Origin: Caldilineae bacterium
GTDB taxonomy: Bacteria > Chloroflexota > Anaerolineae > JAAEKA01
Direction of reading: 5' to 3'
Length of the DNA: 61,079 bases
Assembly: GCA_020634555.1 (NCBI GenBank)
Contig: JACKBK010000021.1
Span: 1 to 61,079 of the forward strand
This document shows, in pieces, positions 25,835 through 34,442 of the stretch; the first letter of the stretch is position 1; every line of letters starts with the position of its first letter. Below the pieces are notes generated by a model that searched no databases, was not told the origin of the DNA, and worked only from the letters and a program-made list of their open reading frames with translations. A program made the translations under genes and the position numbers.

Positions 25835-26674
25835 ATGTCTCGATTCTCTCTCCCGCGCCGACGACGCCAGCCAACGACCTGGTCCCTCGTCACACTCGTC
25901 GTCATTGTTCTCCTCTTGATAGCCGCTCCTATGAGCGCACTGGCTCAGGAGGGCGACTCGCCAGCCGTGGCCCCGCCATACATCGTCACGCTTCAGCCAG
26001 GCGAGTCGACAGAGATCCCCGTCTACGGGTTCTGCCTGAATTACAGCCTGCCGTTCCCCAACCAATTGCTGGACCCGACCGATCTGGCCAATGAGCCGCT
26101 GAGAAACGCCGCGATCTATAGCCTGGAGACCGGCTACGTGGACACCAACACCTGGGATGTCCAAAAAGCCATCTGGTATCTGTCCGATGAGACCCGCCTT
26201 GAGGATCAGGACTACACCATTGCTGACGAGATCATCGAACATGCCAACAGCGGCGTGACACCCGTGGATGTGGTCGAAGGTGTTCCGCACATGATTGACC
26301 TGATCAACGAGGGCGTTCTCGAGGCCCAGGTGAACGATTTCGTCAACATCGCGGAAGACCTGGGATCATTCTTCGGCGGCGGCACCCTGGTGATCACCAA
26401 CGTCAGCGAGGAAGCGCAGCAGTTCGTCGTCTCCTACGGGACGGTCGGCCAGGACGACTCTGAAGGGGTGAACCAAAACATGTTGATCTTCCCCTCGGAG
26501 CCCGCTCCCGAGCAGCCAACCACGATGCAGGAAACGGTGACGACCGAAGTGCCTACCACCGGCGCCCTGCTGCCGCCGGCCGGCTTTGCAGCGCTGGCGC
26601 TGATCGGTGTCGTGGTAGTGCTGGCAGGTTTGGCCGCCACCCGAACACGCCGTCGCCCCACCAACGCGGTATGA
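25835..26674 (+). CDS. Secreted thioester (TQXA-like) surface protein with a VPTTG sorting signal
   Basis: 279 residues. Signal peptide at 1-37 (cleavage near ALAQ-EG). The middle domain has VYGFCLNYSLPFP with Cys67 and TWDVQKAIWYLSDE with Gln110, the two halves of a thioester/TQXA domain, where Cys and Gln form an internal thioester that reacts covalently with surface amines. Near the C-terminus is a cell-wall sorting signal: VPTTG (239-243), a hydrophobic stretch (PPAGFAALALIGVVVVLAG), then TRTRRR. The next gene is a sortase that overlaps this one by four bases, so it is almost certainly its substrate. Such proteins act as covalent adhesins in Gram-positive bacteria. The thioester call rests on motif reading only. 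Confidence 0.72.
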   Translation: MSRFSLPRRRRQPTTWSLVTLVVIVLLLIAAPMSALAQEGDSPAVAPPYIVTLQPGESTEIPVYGFCLNYSLPFPNQLLDPTDLANEPLRNAAIYSLETGYVDTNTWDVQKAIWYLSDETRLEDQDYTIADEIIEHANSGVTPVDVVEGVPHMIDLINEGVLEAQVNDFVNIAEDLGSFFGGGTLVITNVSEEAQQFVVSYGTVGQDDSEGVNQNMLIFPSEPAPEQPTTMQETVTTEVPTTGALLPPAGFAALALIGVVVVLAGLAATRTRRRPTNAV

Positions 26675-27255
26675 TTCGACGCTTGCCGCGGGTCGTGGTT
26701 TTGCTTGCGCTGGCTTTGTTGTTACAAAGTCAGGCAAGCATGGCCGCGCCCATGGCGCCCGCATCCACCGGACCTACCCGCCTCGAGATTCCAGCTATCG
26801 ATCTTGACGCGCCGGTGGAGCCGGTGAGCTACAGTCTGGTCAACCGCAAGATCGTCTGGCAGACAGCCGATCGGGCGGTTGGCTGGCACCGCTCCTCGGC
26901 CATGCCCGGCTATCCCGGCAACGCGGTCATGTCCGGTCACAATGCCACGCGCGGCACCAAGGTCTTTCGCAACCTGGACAAGGTCAAGGTCGGCGACACA
27001 ATCATTGTGACCGTTGGCGGCGAGCGGCTTGAGTACGTCGTCACCGAGCGGGTGATCTTTCTCGAGATGTTCGTCACGGAAAAGCGGCGTGCGGAGAACG
27101 CTCGCTGGCTGAGCCAGTTCGGCGACGAGCGGCTGACGCTGGTGACATGCTATCCGCGTTTCACCAACACACACCGGCTGTTGGTCATCGCACACCCGGC
27201 CGGTTCTGAGGCTGACAATGCAGTAACGCCAGCCGCCGACCTCCTGTTCAGATAA
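26671..27255 (+). CDS. Sortase (class D/E-like)
   Basis: 194 residues. A cleavable or anchoring N-terminal hydrophobic segment (about 6-25) precedes a compact sortase barrel. The catalytic triad is present: His in AVMSGHNATRG, Cys in RLTLVTCYPRF (TLxTC motif) and Arg in NTHRLLVIAHP. Sortases cut LPxTG-like motifs and transfer the protein to a wall or pilin amine. The ATG overlaps the stop of the VPTTG protein (ATGA), so enzyme and substrate are made together. No pilin genes are nearby, and the acceptor in this lineage, whose cell wall is unusual, is unknown. Confidence 0.92.
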   Translation: MIRRLPRVVVLLALALLLQSQASMAAPMAPASTGPTRLEIPAIDLDAPVEPVSYSLVNRKIVWQTADRAVGWHRSSAMPGYPGNAVMSGHNATRGTKVFRNLDKVKVGDTIIVTVGGERLEYVVTERVIFLEMFVTEKRRAENARWLSQFGDERLTLVTCYPRFTNTHRLLVIAHPAGSEADNAVTPAADLLFR

Positions 27256-27316
27256 ACCCGCAGATAGCTTCAACCTTCCCGGACCCGTCATTCCCGCGGA
27301 ACTTCAGCACGACAAA

Positions 27317-27348
27317 AGAGCCGGCCAAGCAGGCCGGCTCTGCTTTTC
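27317..27348. terminator. Bidirectional Rho-independent terminator
   Basis: AGAGCCGGCC (27317-27326) and GGCCGGCTCT (27332-27341) form a 10-bp stem with loop AAGCA; AAAA precedes it and GCTTTT follows it. It serves the sortase operon and the convergent response-regulator operon. Confidence 0.9.
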
Positions 27349-27369
27349 CCCGTAATTTGAGTTGCACGC

Positions 27370-28038
27370 TCAGCCTGGCGGCAGCAACCCTCGTTGCGCA
27401 GCCACCGCGATGGCTGCCGCGCGCGAATCGACCCCGAACTTGTTGTAGACGCTGGTCAGATGGGCTTTGACCGTCCGCTCGGTGATGCTCAGGGCGCGGG
27501 CGATCTCCTTGTTACGCAACCCCTGCGCCGCAGCCAGCAGCACCTCCAGCTCGCGTTCAGTAAGGTCCAGTGGTCCGCCCACAGCCGTCGCGGAAGGCGC
27601 GGTGGCGGTGTGCGCCAACACACGCTGCATGACATCCGGCGACAGCATGGTTTGACCGCGCGCCGCCGCGCGGATTGCGTCCAGCAGCGTTGCCCGGTCG
27701 GTGTCCTTGAGCAGAAAGCCGCGCGCGCCGGCCTGCAGGCCACGCACCATCAGGTCATCCTCGTCGTATGTGGTGAGGATGATGATGGCCACGCCGGGCA
27801 TCTGCTGGCGGATCAGGCCGATCGCGGTCAGGCCATCCATGCCGGGCATGCGCAGGTCCATCAACACCACATCGGGAGCCAGCTCCCGGCAGAGCCGGAC
27901 AGCCGCGGCGCCGTCGGCCGCCTCGCCAACCAGTTCCATGCCGTCAGCAGTCTCCAGGATCAGGCTCAACCCCTCGCGCACGATCAGGTGGTCATCCACA
28001 ACCAGCACGCGAACGTTGGAATCAGCGGTCACTGTCAT
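27370..28038 (-). CDS. NarL/LuxR-family response regulator
   Basis: 222 residues from ATG 28038, with AGAGGAGGT upstream. The receiver domain (about 8-125) has the acidic pair VVDDHLIVREG, the phospho-acceptor Asp in PDVVLMDLRMPGMDG and the switch Lys in GFLLKDTDR. The C-terminal LuxR helix-turn-helix reads LTERELEVLLAAAQG, KEIARALSITERTVKAHL. It overlaps the 3' end of its kinase gene by 17 bp. It probably controls the ABC exporter operon that is transcribed divergently from the kinase gene. Confidence 0.96.
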   Translation of the reverse strand: MTVTADSNVRVLVVDDHLIVREGLSLILETADGMELVGEAADGAAAVRLCRELAPDVVLMDLRMPGMDGLTAIGLIRQQMPGVAIIILTTYDEDDLMVRGLQAGARGFLLKDTDRATLLDAIRAAARGQTMLSPDVMQRVLAHTATAPSATAVGGPLDLTERELEVLLAAAQGLRNKEIARALSITERTVKAHLTSVYNKFGVDSRAAAIAVAAQRGLLPPG

Positions 28039-29308
28039 CGACCTCCTCTGTAGGCACACGCAGGTCAAGCTGCACAGTCGTTCCTATACCGGGCGCGCTG
28101 ACAACGTCCAACGTTCCATCTGCCAGCCGGGCCCGCTCGCGCATGCCTACCAGCCCGAAGTGGCCCGTCCCGAATTGTTGCCCATCGACATCAAACCCGA
28201 CGCCGTCGTCCCGCACCGTAATCACAATCTGGTCCTCCTCCTGCTGCATGACGCTTACCCAAACCTGGTCGGCCTCAGCGTGCTGGGCAACGTTGCTCAA
28301 CGCTTCCGACACGATGCGAACCGCGTGTTCGGTTGCGCGTTGCGGGAGGGTAACTGACAACGAGAACTGCAACGCACACGGAATGCCGGTCGCCATGCTG
28401 AAGCGGTCCACCTCCCGCCTGACCGCCAGCCCCAGATCTTCTGAACGAGCCTCCGTATTACGAAGGTCGCCGATTGCCTGGCGCGCCTCACCTAAGGTTG
28501 CCCGCGCCCGAACCATCGCTTGATCGATGATCTCGCCTGTGCGAGTCGTCCGGCCCGCCTCAAGCTGCGACTTGGCCGCCTCCAATTGAAGAATCAGGCC
28601 GGCTAATCCTTGCGCCAGCGTATCGTGCAGCTCGCGTGCCATGCGCTGGCGCTCGCTGGCCAGGGTCAGATCTTCGACCTGCACAGCATATTCCGCCAGT
28701 TGCTCATGCGCGGTCTCCAGTTCGGCCAGCAAGCGCTGCGCCTCGGCGCGCGCTTCAGCCTGGCGCATGAACAGCAGGACGTAAACGACGACAAAGAGGG
28801 TGAGGGGGATGGCAACGACCAACCAGTTCAGAAGGCCATCGATGCCATCTATCGATAGCGCCGAAAATACCGACAATGCCAGCAGGATCAACACGGCAAC
28901 GGCTGCCGTTAGCCGATTGCGAATCGTGCCAACGGTAATGCCGATGAGTGGCGCAAAGACGCCGAAGCTGACCGCCAGGTTCTGCGCCATCACAGAAATC
29001 AATACCGCCAGAACCGTCTGGACGGCCAACATAGCAATGGGCCAGCGGGGATTCGCCGTCCTTCCCTGGAGCGCGATCTGCACCAGGAACGAGGCCAGGT
29101 ACAGCACCATCAGGATGGTGAACGCCGCCAGGCGGAGCGGCTCGTGCAGGTCAGCGCGGCCTGAGAGCGCCACCCAGTAGAGCAACGCCAGGGCAGCTGT
29201 GACGATCACCAGGAAGGGCCACGTGTCGCGCGCCTCGCTGCCATCGGCGGGGACATACCGGCTCAGATTTCCGCGCCAACCGAGTCTGCGTTCAGGAGTA
29301 TCGCTCAT
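28022..29308 (-). CDS. Sensor histidine kinase, NarL-partner type
   Basis: 428 residues from ATG 29308 (GGAGA upstream). Six or so membrane segments at about 25-190 form the sensor; no extracytoplasmic ligand domain is apparent, so it may sense membrane or lipid state like LiaS/DesK. A short coiled coil leads to the HisKA_3 box ERQRMARELHDTLAQGLAGL with the phospho-His in ELHDT. The ATPase part has the N box ALSNVAQHAEAD, VRDDGVGFD and GHFGLVGMRERA. It pairs with the LuxR regulator downstream. The divergent position next to an ABC-2 exporter resembles bacitracin or drug-response modules. Confidence 0.95.
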   Translation of the reverse strand: MSDTPERRLGWRGNLSRYVPADGSEARDTWPFLVIVTAALALLYWVALSGRADLHEPLRLAAFTILMVLYLASFLVQIALQGRTANPRWPIAMLAVQTVLAVLISVMAQNLAVSFGVFAPLIGITVGTIRNRLTAAVAVLILLALSVFSALSIDGIDGLLNWLVVAIPLTLFVVVYVLLFMRQAEARAEAQRLLAELETAHEQLAEYAVQVEDLTLASERQRMARELHDTLAQGLAGLILQLEAAKSQLEAGRTTRTGEIIDQAMVRARATLGEARQAIGDLRNTEARSEDLGLAVRREVDRFSMATGIPCALQFSLSVTLPQRATEHAVRIVSEALSNVAQHAEADQVWVSVMQQEEDQIVITVRDDGVGFDVDGQQFGTGHFGLVGMRERARLADGTLDVVSAPGIGTTVQLDLRVPTEEVDDSDR

Positions 29309-29398
29309 GATGTCTCCATTGTACACACCGGGAGTACTTCTGTCATTGTTCTTTCGTACACTGTCCGATTGGACCGGCCGGCTATGGCGGTATGGCCG

Positions 29399-29427
29399 AT
29401 GACAGGGACCTTCGCAATAACTATACT
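29399..29427 (+). promoter_or_regulatory. Promoter of the ABC-2 exporter operon
   Basis: ATGACA (29399-29404), 17-bp spacer, TATACT (29422-29427). It lies in the 275-bp divergent gap with the histidine kinase gene; the leader is about 150 nt. Confidence 0.55.
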
Positions 29428-29583
29428 GAAGTCGTAATGCGTAAGAATTGACCTCACAAGACGACAGCAGTCTTACGCTCTCACGTTTCACGCAGCAATG
29501 CCACTGGCGGCCTGGCCGGGGACCGGCCACAGCGGCCTCAAAGTTTATCGAGATCACACCACGAGATGATCGGAGAAACCCTC

Positions 29584-30498
29584 ATGAACAACGCTATGAT
29601 AGAAGTCAACGATTTTCGCAAGACCTACGGCGATTTCGTCGCGGTAGACGGCATCAGTTTTCAGGTGCAACGTGGCGAGATCTTCGGTCTGCTTGGCCCC
29701 AACGGCGCCGGCAAAACGACGACGTTGGAGAGTCTGGAGGGGCTGCGAGTGCCAGACGGCGGCACGCTGCACGTTGGTGGCATCGATCCCACACGCGACG
29801 CACGAAAACTGCGCGGCGTAATTGGCGTGCAGCTTCAAGCATCCGGCCTGCCGGAGAGCATCAGCCCGGCCGAGGCGATGCGCTTCTTCTGCGCATATCA
29901 GAAGATCGCACCCCGCTACGACCTGCTGGATCGAATAGGTCTGGCCGAGAAGCGCAACGCAGCCTACGGTGAGCTCTCCACCGGGCAAAAGCGGCGCCTG
30001 TCGCTGGCGCTGGCCGTTGCCCACAATCCAGCAGTACTTTTTCTGGATGAGCCGACAGCCGGCCTCGATGTGGCCTCGCGGGCTGAGCTACACAGCATGC
30101 TGCGCGAAATGCGCTCCGCAGACACCACGATCCTGCTGGCCACCCACGACATGGCCGAGGCCGAGGCACTTTCCGACCGCGTCGCCATCCTGTTGAACGG
30201 CCAGATCGCCACGATAGGCACACCGATGGAGATTACCGCCACCGGTTCGGGCCTGACCAGGGTGTCGGTGCACACGGAACATGGCTGCCTGAAGGACGCC
30301 AACGGAGCCATTCCCGCGGTGCAGCAACACCTCTTCCGGGAGGAATACGCCGTGTACTTCAGCTCCGATGTCGGATCCACCGTGTCGGCTATCATCGCGC
30401 TGGTTGACGCCCAAGGCGACGCGCTGGTCGATCTGCGGGTCGAACGCCCATCTCTCGAAGACCGTTTCCTGGAAATCACCAATGGAGGCACGAAATGA
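29584..30498 (+). CDS. ABC-2 type exporter ATPase subunit
   Basis: 304 residues from ATG 29584 (GGAGAAA upstream). Walker A GPNGAGKTTT, Q-loop in VIGVQLQ, signature YGELSTGQKRRLSLA, Walker B AVLFLDEPTAGLD and switch His LLATHDMAEAEAL are all in order, so it should hydrolyse ATP. The C-terminal 85 residues are the extra domain of DrrA/CcmA-type exporters. It works with the permease that follows and overlaps it by four bases. Such pairs export drugs, lipids or polysaccharides; the neighbouring two-component system fits an inducible resistance or envelope-stress role. Confidence 0.95.
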   Translation: MNNAMIEVNDFRKTYGDFVAVDGISFQVQRGEIFGLLGPNGAGKTTTLESLEGLRVPDGGTLHVGGIDPTRDARKLRGVIGVQLQASGLPESISPAEAMRFFCAYQKIAPRYDLLDRIGLAEKRNAAYGELSTGQKRRLSLALAVAHNPAVLFLDEPTAGLDVASRAELHSMLREMRSADTTILLATHDMAEAEALSDRVAILLNGQIATIGTPMEITATGSGLTRVSVHTEHGCLKDANGAIPAVQQHLFREEYAVYFSSDVGSTVSAIIALVDAQGDALVDLRVERPSLEDRFLEITNGGTK

Positions 30499-31304
30499 CC
30501 GCTCTTGCTACCCACACACTGATCGAGCTGCGCGGCAGCCTGCGCAACCGCCAGCTCCTGTTCCTGACCTACGCCTTCCCGCTGGGCTTCTACGCGCTGA
30601 TGGGTCTGGTGATGACTGGCATCAATCCGGCGTTCAAGGCATCCATGATCCCGGCGATGGTCATCTTTGCGATCATGATCACCACCCTGATGGGACTGCC
30701 CGATCCGATCGTCAACGCTCGTGATGCCGGCATCTTCCGCAGCTACAAGATATTCGGGGTGCCGGCAGCCAACGTCCTGTTCGCACCCGCGTTGACGGTA
30801 AACCTGCATATCGTCGTCGTTGCCAGCATCATCACTCTGACGGCAGGGCCGCTGTTCGGAGCGCAAGTGCCGACCAACGCCTTCGGGTTTGTGTTGGTGA
30901 CAGCAGTAGCGATGTTCACCTTTAGCGGGCTTGGCGTACTGATCGGCGTGGTCTCGTCCAGCGCCCGGGTTGGGCTGCTCTGGTCGCAACTGATCTTCCT
31001 GCCATCGATGCTGGTGTCGGGTCTGATGATCCCGTACGAAATGCTCCCCGCCTCGGCGCAGAGGCTGGCGCTGCTCTTCCCAACCACGTATGCCATGAAC
31101 GGCTACACAGGGCTGGCCTACGGCGTTCAGCCACCGTTCAACACAGAGATGTCGCTGGTAATCCTGCTGGCCGGCGGGCTGCTGTCCATCGTCCTGGCGG
31201 TGCTGATGTTCAACTGGGACCGCAGCAACCGGACAGCCCGGCTGCATCCGGCCTTCGGTCTGCTGGCTATGGCGCCGTATGTTGTGGGGATGTTGTTGGT
31301 GTAG
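30495..31304 (+). CDS. ABC-2 type exporter permease subunit
   Basis: 269 residues, ATG overlapping the ATPase stop. Six membrane segments (about 20-42, 58-80, 98-125, 135-160, 170-190, 232-255). The C-terminal half has the ABC-2 signature region WSQLIFLPSMLVSGLMIPYE and LALLFPTTYAMNGY. Together with the ATPase it makes a DrrAB-like exporter. The substrate is unknown; the two-component system upstream on the other strand probably sets its expression. Confidence 0.93.
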   Translation: MTALATHTLIELRGSLRNRQLLFLTYAFPLGFYALMGLVMTGINPAFKASMIPAMVIFAIMITTLMGLPDPIVNARDAGIFRSYKIFGVPAANVLFAPALTVNLHIVVVASIITLTAGPLFGAQVPTNAFGFVLVTAVAMFTFSGLGVLIGVVSSSARVGLLWSQLIFLPSMLVSGLMIPYEMLPASAQRLALLFPTTYAMNGYTGLAYGVQPPFNTEMSLVILLAGGLLSIVLAVLMFNWDRSNRTARLHPAFGLLAMAPYVVGMLLV

Positions 31305-31483
31305 GATATAAAGGTAGCCTGCGGCCCGCGCTACAGCAGCCTGACCATCCTCCTGGCCGGACACGCCATGTGGAGATTGGAGAGTGGCTGGCAGGCGTCG
31401 CGGTGCCAGTCCGCGTGCTGAACGATCTCGCGGCTTGGCATCGTCCTGATCATACTGACTCTGCTGAATCTTCGAAATCCCGT

Positions 31484-31512
31484 TTGACAGGCACTACCGT
31501 CTGTTCTATACT
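31484..31512 (+). promoter_or_regulatory. Strong sigma70-type promoter
   Basis: TTGACA (31484-31489), 17-bp spacer, TATACT (31507-31512), 85 bp before the lipoprotein ATG. This is the closest match to the consensus in the window. The rest of the 292-bp gap 31305-31596 holds nothing else recognisable. Confidence 0.8.
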
Positions 31513-31596
31513 CGGAGTGTGCAACACTTCACTGACTGTCGCACATTCTCCCGTTCCGTTTCGCACTTCAGCAGTATTCAAGGAGACACCCACCAC

Positions 31597-32964
31597 ATGA
31601 AGAAATACGTGATCGGCCTGCTGCTCATCTTGAGCGTGACCGCGGTTGGTTGCAACCAACAGATGACAGTTGAAGAGGCTAATGCAGCTTTTTGCGAGAA
31701 CCTTCAAGCCTTCGACGACTCGCTTACGAACCTCGACACAATCAGCGCTACCTCCACAGTTGGAGAACTCAAGGAAGCCTCTGCCCAAGTGGATGAGGCG
31801 TGGAACCAGGTCACCAAGTCCGCCAAGCAACTTAACCAGGTCAAGTTGGACACCATCGATGAAACGTGGAAGAATTTGCGCCGGACGATAAACCAGGTCA
31901 ACGACGACGACACGCTGGCCGCCGTGGCTATCAACGTGGGAGTCAGCGTCAAGGAGATCAGGGCATCCTACGGCTTGATTGGTGACGTAGACTGTCCAAA
32001 CTTTGTGGTGGGTTCATCAACGCAGGAACCGGCCAGCGATGCTCAACCGGCTGAGCCTGCCGGCGACTCCCAACCGGCGGAGGCAATCCCAACGGAACCG
32101 GTCGCGCCCGGATTCACTGGAACCTACAGCACTACGCTGACGCTGCCCGACGCTCCGTCCACCATCATGGTATTGGTTCTCCACGAAGATGGCACTGCCA
32201 TTGAGGTAACACGGTCGCTTGAGCAAAACAGCGAGAACAGGCTTGTCGGCCAGTGGCAAGACAGCGGAGACGGAACCGCCAGCGTTACCCTTACCGAGTC
32301 AATAGACAAGCAGGTGTTGGCAACGCCGATCGTCTACGTCTTCAGGCTGGAAGGTGATCAATTGATTGCGGTTGATTTTGATGCAACTGTCTACGGGCCT
32401 GACGGATTCAGCCTGCAACGCACGCAAGACCCAGCGGTCCTGGCGGAGGCAGCGGCTATGGCAGCCCAGGCCAGTTCCGGGATCACAACCACCGCACCGT
32501 TAACTGCCAGCGAGACCGTGACCGACGCCGCGCCAATCATCGTCATCCCGCCAGCAACGGCCACCGAAATGCCGGCGCCGTCCGCTGATGCCTCGCCAGC
32601 AACCGAACAGGTTGCACCGGCCTCGCCGCTAGACGGCACGTGGCAGCTTCAACAGATCTCCCAGACCAGCGGCGTCAACTACACGCCAGACGACCCCGGC
32701 CTGTACACCGTCACGTTCAGGGCCGACGGTGCGGTGAGCGTCACAGCCGACTGCAACAGCGGCGTCGGGACGTATCAGGCTGGCGAGAGCGGCACCCTGG
32801 CTATCCAACTGACTTCCACCAATGACTTCTGTGCCTCCGGCTCGTTGTCCAATCAATTTATCAGCTACCTGAAAGTCGCCAACTCGTACACCGTTGATGG
32901 CGATGCACTGTCTATCGGGTTCAGCAGCAACAACGGACTGATGACATTCACAGCCGCGCCTTGA
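31597..32964 (+). CDS. META/HslJ-domain lipoprotein
   Basis: 455 residues from ATG 31597 (AAGGAGA). Lipobox VTAVGC ends the signal at 19. Residues 20-125 are helical and polar (TVEEANAAFCENLQAFDDSL); about 165-285 is a beta-rich domain (TGTYSTTLTLPDAPSTIMVL); a Pro/Ala/Thr linker follows; and the last 110 residues are a META domain (LDGTWQLQQI, YTVTFRADGAVSVTADCNSG, ISYLKVANSYTVDGDAL), as in HslJ. META domains occur in secreted or lipid-anchored proteins linked to stress or drug tolerance, and a biochemical activity is not established. Strong promoter, own ribosome site; 7 bp before the aminotransferase, which may be co-transcribed. Confidence 0.8.
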   Translation: MKKYVIGLLLILSVTAVGCNQQMTVEEANAAFCENLQAFDDSLTNLDTISATSTVGELKEASAQVDEAWNQVTKSAKQLNQVKLDTIDETWKNLRRTINQVNDDDTLAAVAINVGVSVKEIRASYGLIGDVDCPNFVVGSSTQEPASDAQPAEPAGDSQPAEAIPTEPVAPGFTGTYSTTLTLPDAPSTIMVLVLHEDGTAIEVTRSLEQNSENRLVGQWQDSGDGTASVTLTESIDKQVLATPIVYVFRLEGDQLIAVDFDATVYGPDGFSLQRTQDPAVLAEAAAMAAQASSGITTTAPLTASETVTDAAPIIVIPPATATEMPAPSADASPATEQVAPASPLDGTWQLQQISQTSGVNYTPDDPGLYTVTFRADGAVSVTADCNSGVGTYQAGESGTLAIQLTSTNDFCASGSLSNQFISYLKVANSYTVDGDALSIGFSSNNGLMTFTAAP

Positions 32965-32971
32965 GGAAACC

Positions 32972-34273
32972 ATGAATAACCGCGAGATCCTCGAAAAGCA
33001 ACGCCAGTATCTCTGGCCCACTCACATCCTCTACTACACGGAGCCGATCGCACTGGACCACGGCGAGGGCCTCACCGTCTGGGACGCCGACGGCAACCGC
33101 TACCTGGACTTCTTCGCCGGCATCCTCACCACCAGCGTCGGCTACGCGCACCCCAAGGTCACCGAGCGCGTCCAGGAACAGGTCGGCAAGCTGGCCCACG
33201 CCTCGACCCTCTATATGACCGAAAGCCACGTGCTGCTGGCTGAAAAGCTGGCAGCCATGGCGCCGGGCAACTTGCAGACGTCGTACTTCACTGCCTCCGG
33301 CACCGAAGCCGATGAAACCGCAGTGATGCTGGCTCAGTCGGTCACGGGCTACCAGGAAGTCGTTGCGTTGCGCCACGGTTACAGCGGCCGCTCGGCGCTG
33401 GCGCGCAGCCTGACCGCGCAGGCTGCCTGGCGGGTCGGACCGACCCAGATCCCAGGCATCAAACACGCGCTGGCGCCCTACTGTTACCGCTGCCCACTCA
33501 AGCTGACCTATCCTGAGTGTGGTGTTGCGTGCGCCGAGGATGTGGAGGATGTGATCCGCACCACTACCTCGGGCAAGATCGCCGCCTTTCTGGCCGAACC
33601 GATCATGGGCGTCGGCGGGTTCATCACCGCGCCACCAGAGTACTTCGAGATCGTGGCCGAGATCGTCCACCACTACGGCGGCCTGCTTATCATCGACGAG
33701 GTACAAACCGGTTTTGGACGCACCGGGGACTACTGGTTCGGCATCGAGCACTGGGGTGTCGAGCCAGACATCATGACCATGGCCAAAGGAATCGCCGGTG
33801 GATTCCCGCTGAGCAACACCATGACCACGCCGGAGATCGCGCAGGCTGCGGTGGGCAAGGGGCTGACCATCAGCACCTTTGGCGGTAACCCAGTCTCGTG
33901 TGCGGCATCGCTGGCAACTATCGAGGTGATGGAAGAAGAGGCGTCGCCACAACATGTGGCCGAGGTAGGCAGCCACTTCCGTGCCGGGCTGGAGCGGTTG
34001 CAGGAGAAGTATCCCCTGATCGGCGACGTGCGCGGCAAGGGGCTGATGCAAGGCGTGGAAATGGTTCTCGATCGGGAGACCAAGGAGCCGGCCACCAAGG
34101 AGGTCAACGCCCTCTTCGAGCAAACCCGCCAGCGCGGCCTGCTGATCGGCAAGGGCGGGCTGTACGGCAACTCGCTACGCCTGGCCCCGCCGCTGACCGC
34201 CACCAGGGACCACGTAGACGAGGCGCTGGAAATCCTGGATCACGCCTTCGCGGCCGTGCAGGAGACGGTGTAG
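32972..34273 (+). CDS. Class III pyridoxal-phosphate aminotransferase (AGXT2/omega-amino acid type)
   Basis: 433 residues, full length. Markers are TSYFTASGTEADETAVMLA (phosphate-binding region), LLIIDEVQTGFGRTGDYWF with the Asp that holds the PLP ring nitrogen, and MAKGIAGGFPLSN with the Schiff-base Lys. A cysteine-rich insert PYCYRCPLKLTYPECGVACA (about 170-190) is shared by a bacterial group related to alanine-glyoxylate and beta-amino-acid transaminases. It would move an amino group from an omega- or alpha-amino acid to pyruvate or glyoxylate. It begins a stretch of amino-acid catabolic genes to 42 kb. Confidence 0.92.
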   Translation: MNNREILEKQRQYLWPTHILYYTEPIALDHGEGLTVWDADGNRYLDFFAGILTTSVGYAHPKVTERVQEQVGKLAHASTLYMTESHVLLAEKLAAMAPGNLQTSYFTASGTEADETAVMLAQSVTGYQEVVALRHGYSGRSALARSLTAQAAWRVGPTQIPGIKHALAPYCYRCPLKLTYPECGVACAEDVEDVIRTTTSGKIAAFLAEPIMGVGGFITAPPEYFEIVAEIVHHYGGLLIIDEVQTGFGRTGDYWFGIEHWGVEPDIMTMAKGIAGGFPLSNTMTTPEIAQAAVGKGLTISTFGGNPVSCAASLATIEVMEEEASPQHVAEVGSHFRAGLERLQEKYPLIGDVRGKGLMQGVEMVLDRETKEPATKEVNALFEQTRQRGLLIGKGGLYGNSLRLAPPLTATRDHVDEALEILDHAFAAVQETV

Positions 34274-34278
34274 CATTG

Positions 34279-34343
34279 AGGTGACAGTCACTTTTAGCGA
34301 ACTCCTGTAGCGAAGCGCAAGGAGCCGAAAGTGACTGTCACCT
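34279..34343. repeat. Perfect 16-bp inverted repeat of the GTGACTGTCAC family
   Basis: AGGTGACAGTCACTTT (34279-34294) and AAAGTGACTGTCACCT (34328-34343) lie just after the aminotransferase stop and before the toxin-antitoxin promoter. The loop has GC-rich sequence that can fold further. It can act as a terminator-like hairpin or as a mobile palindrome. Confidence 0.7.
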
Positions 34344-34371
34344 TGCAGAACCCGATTCTCCGTCAACAAAC

Positions 34372-34400
34372 GTGACGCTCGCGGGATGTTATGCTATACT
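34372..34400 (+). promoter_or_regulatory. Toxin-antitoxin promoter with repeated CTTGCAGAAC boxes
   Basis: GTGACG (34372-34377), 17-bp spacer, TATACT (34395-34400). Three near-identical boxes flank it: CTTGCAGAACC at 34342, CTTGCAGAACA at 34399 and CCTGCAGAAAC at about 34418. They are placed as operator sites for autoregulation by the antitoxin. Confidence 0.5.
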
Positions 34401-34442
34401 TGCAGAACATGGAGAACCTGCAGAAACTTGAGGTGTACATCT

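Noticed and set aside
29964..31364. 466-codon minus-strand frame across the ABC-2 genes
   Set aside because: His/Gln/Arg-rich low-quality sequence, shadow of the ATPase and permease.
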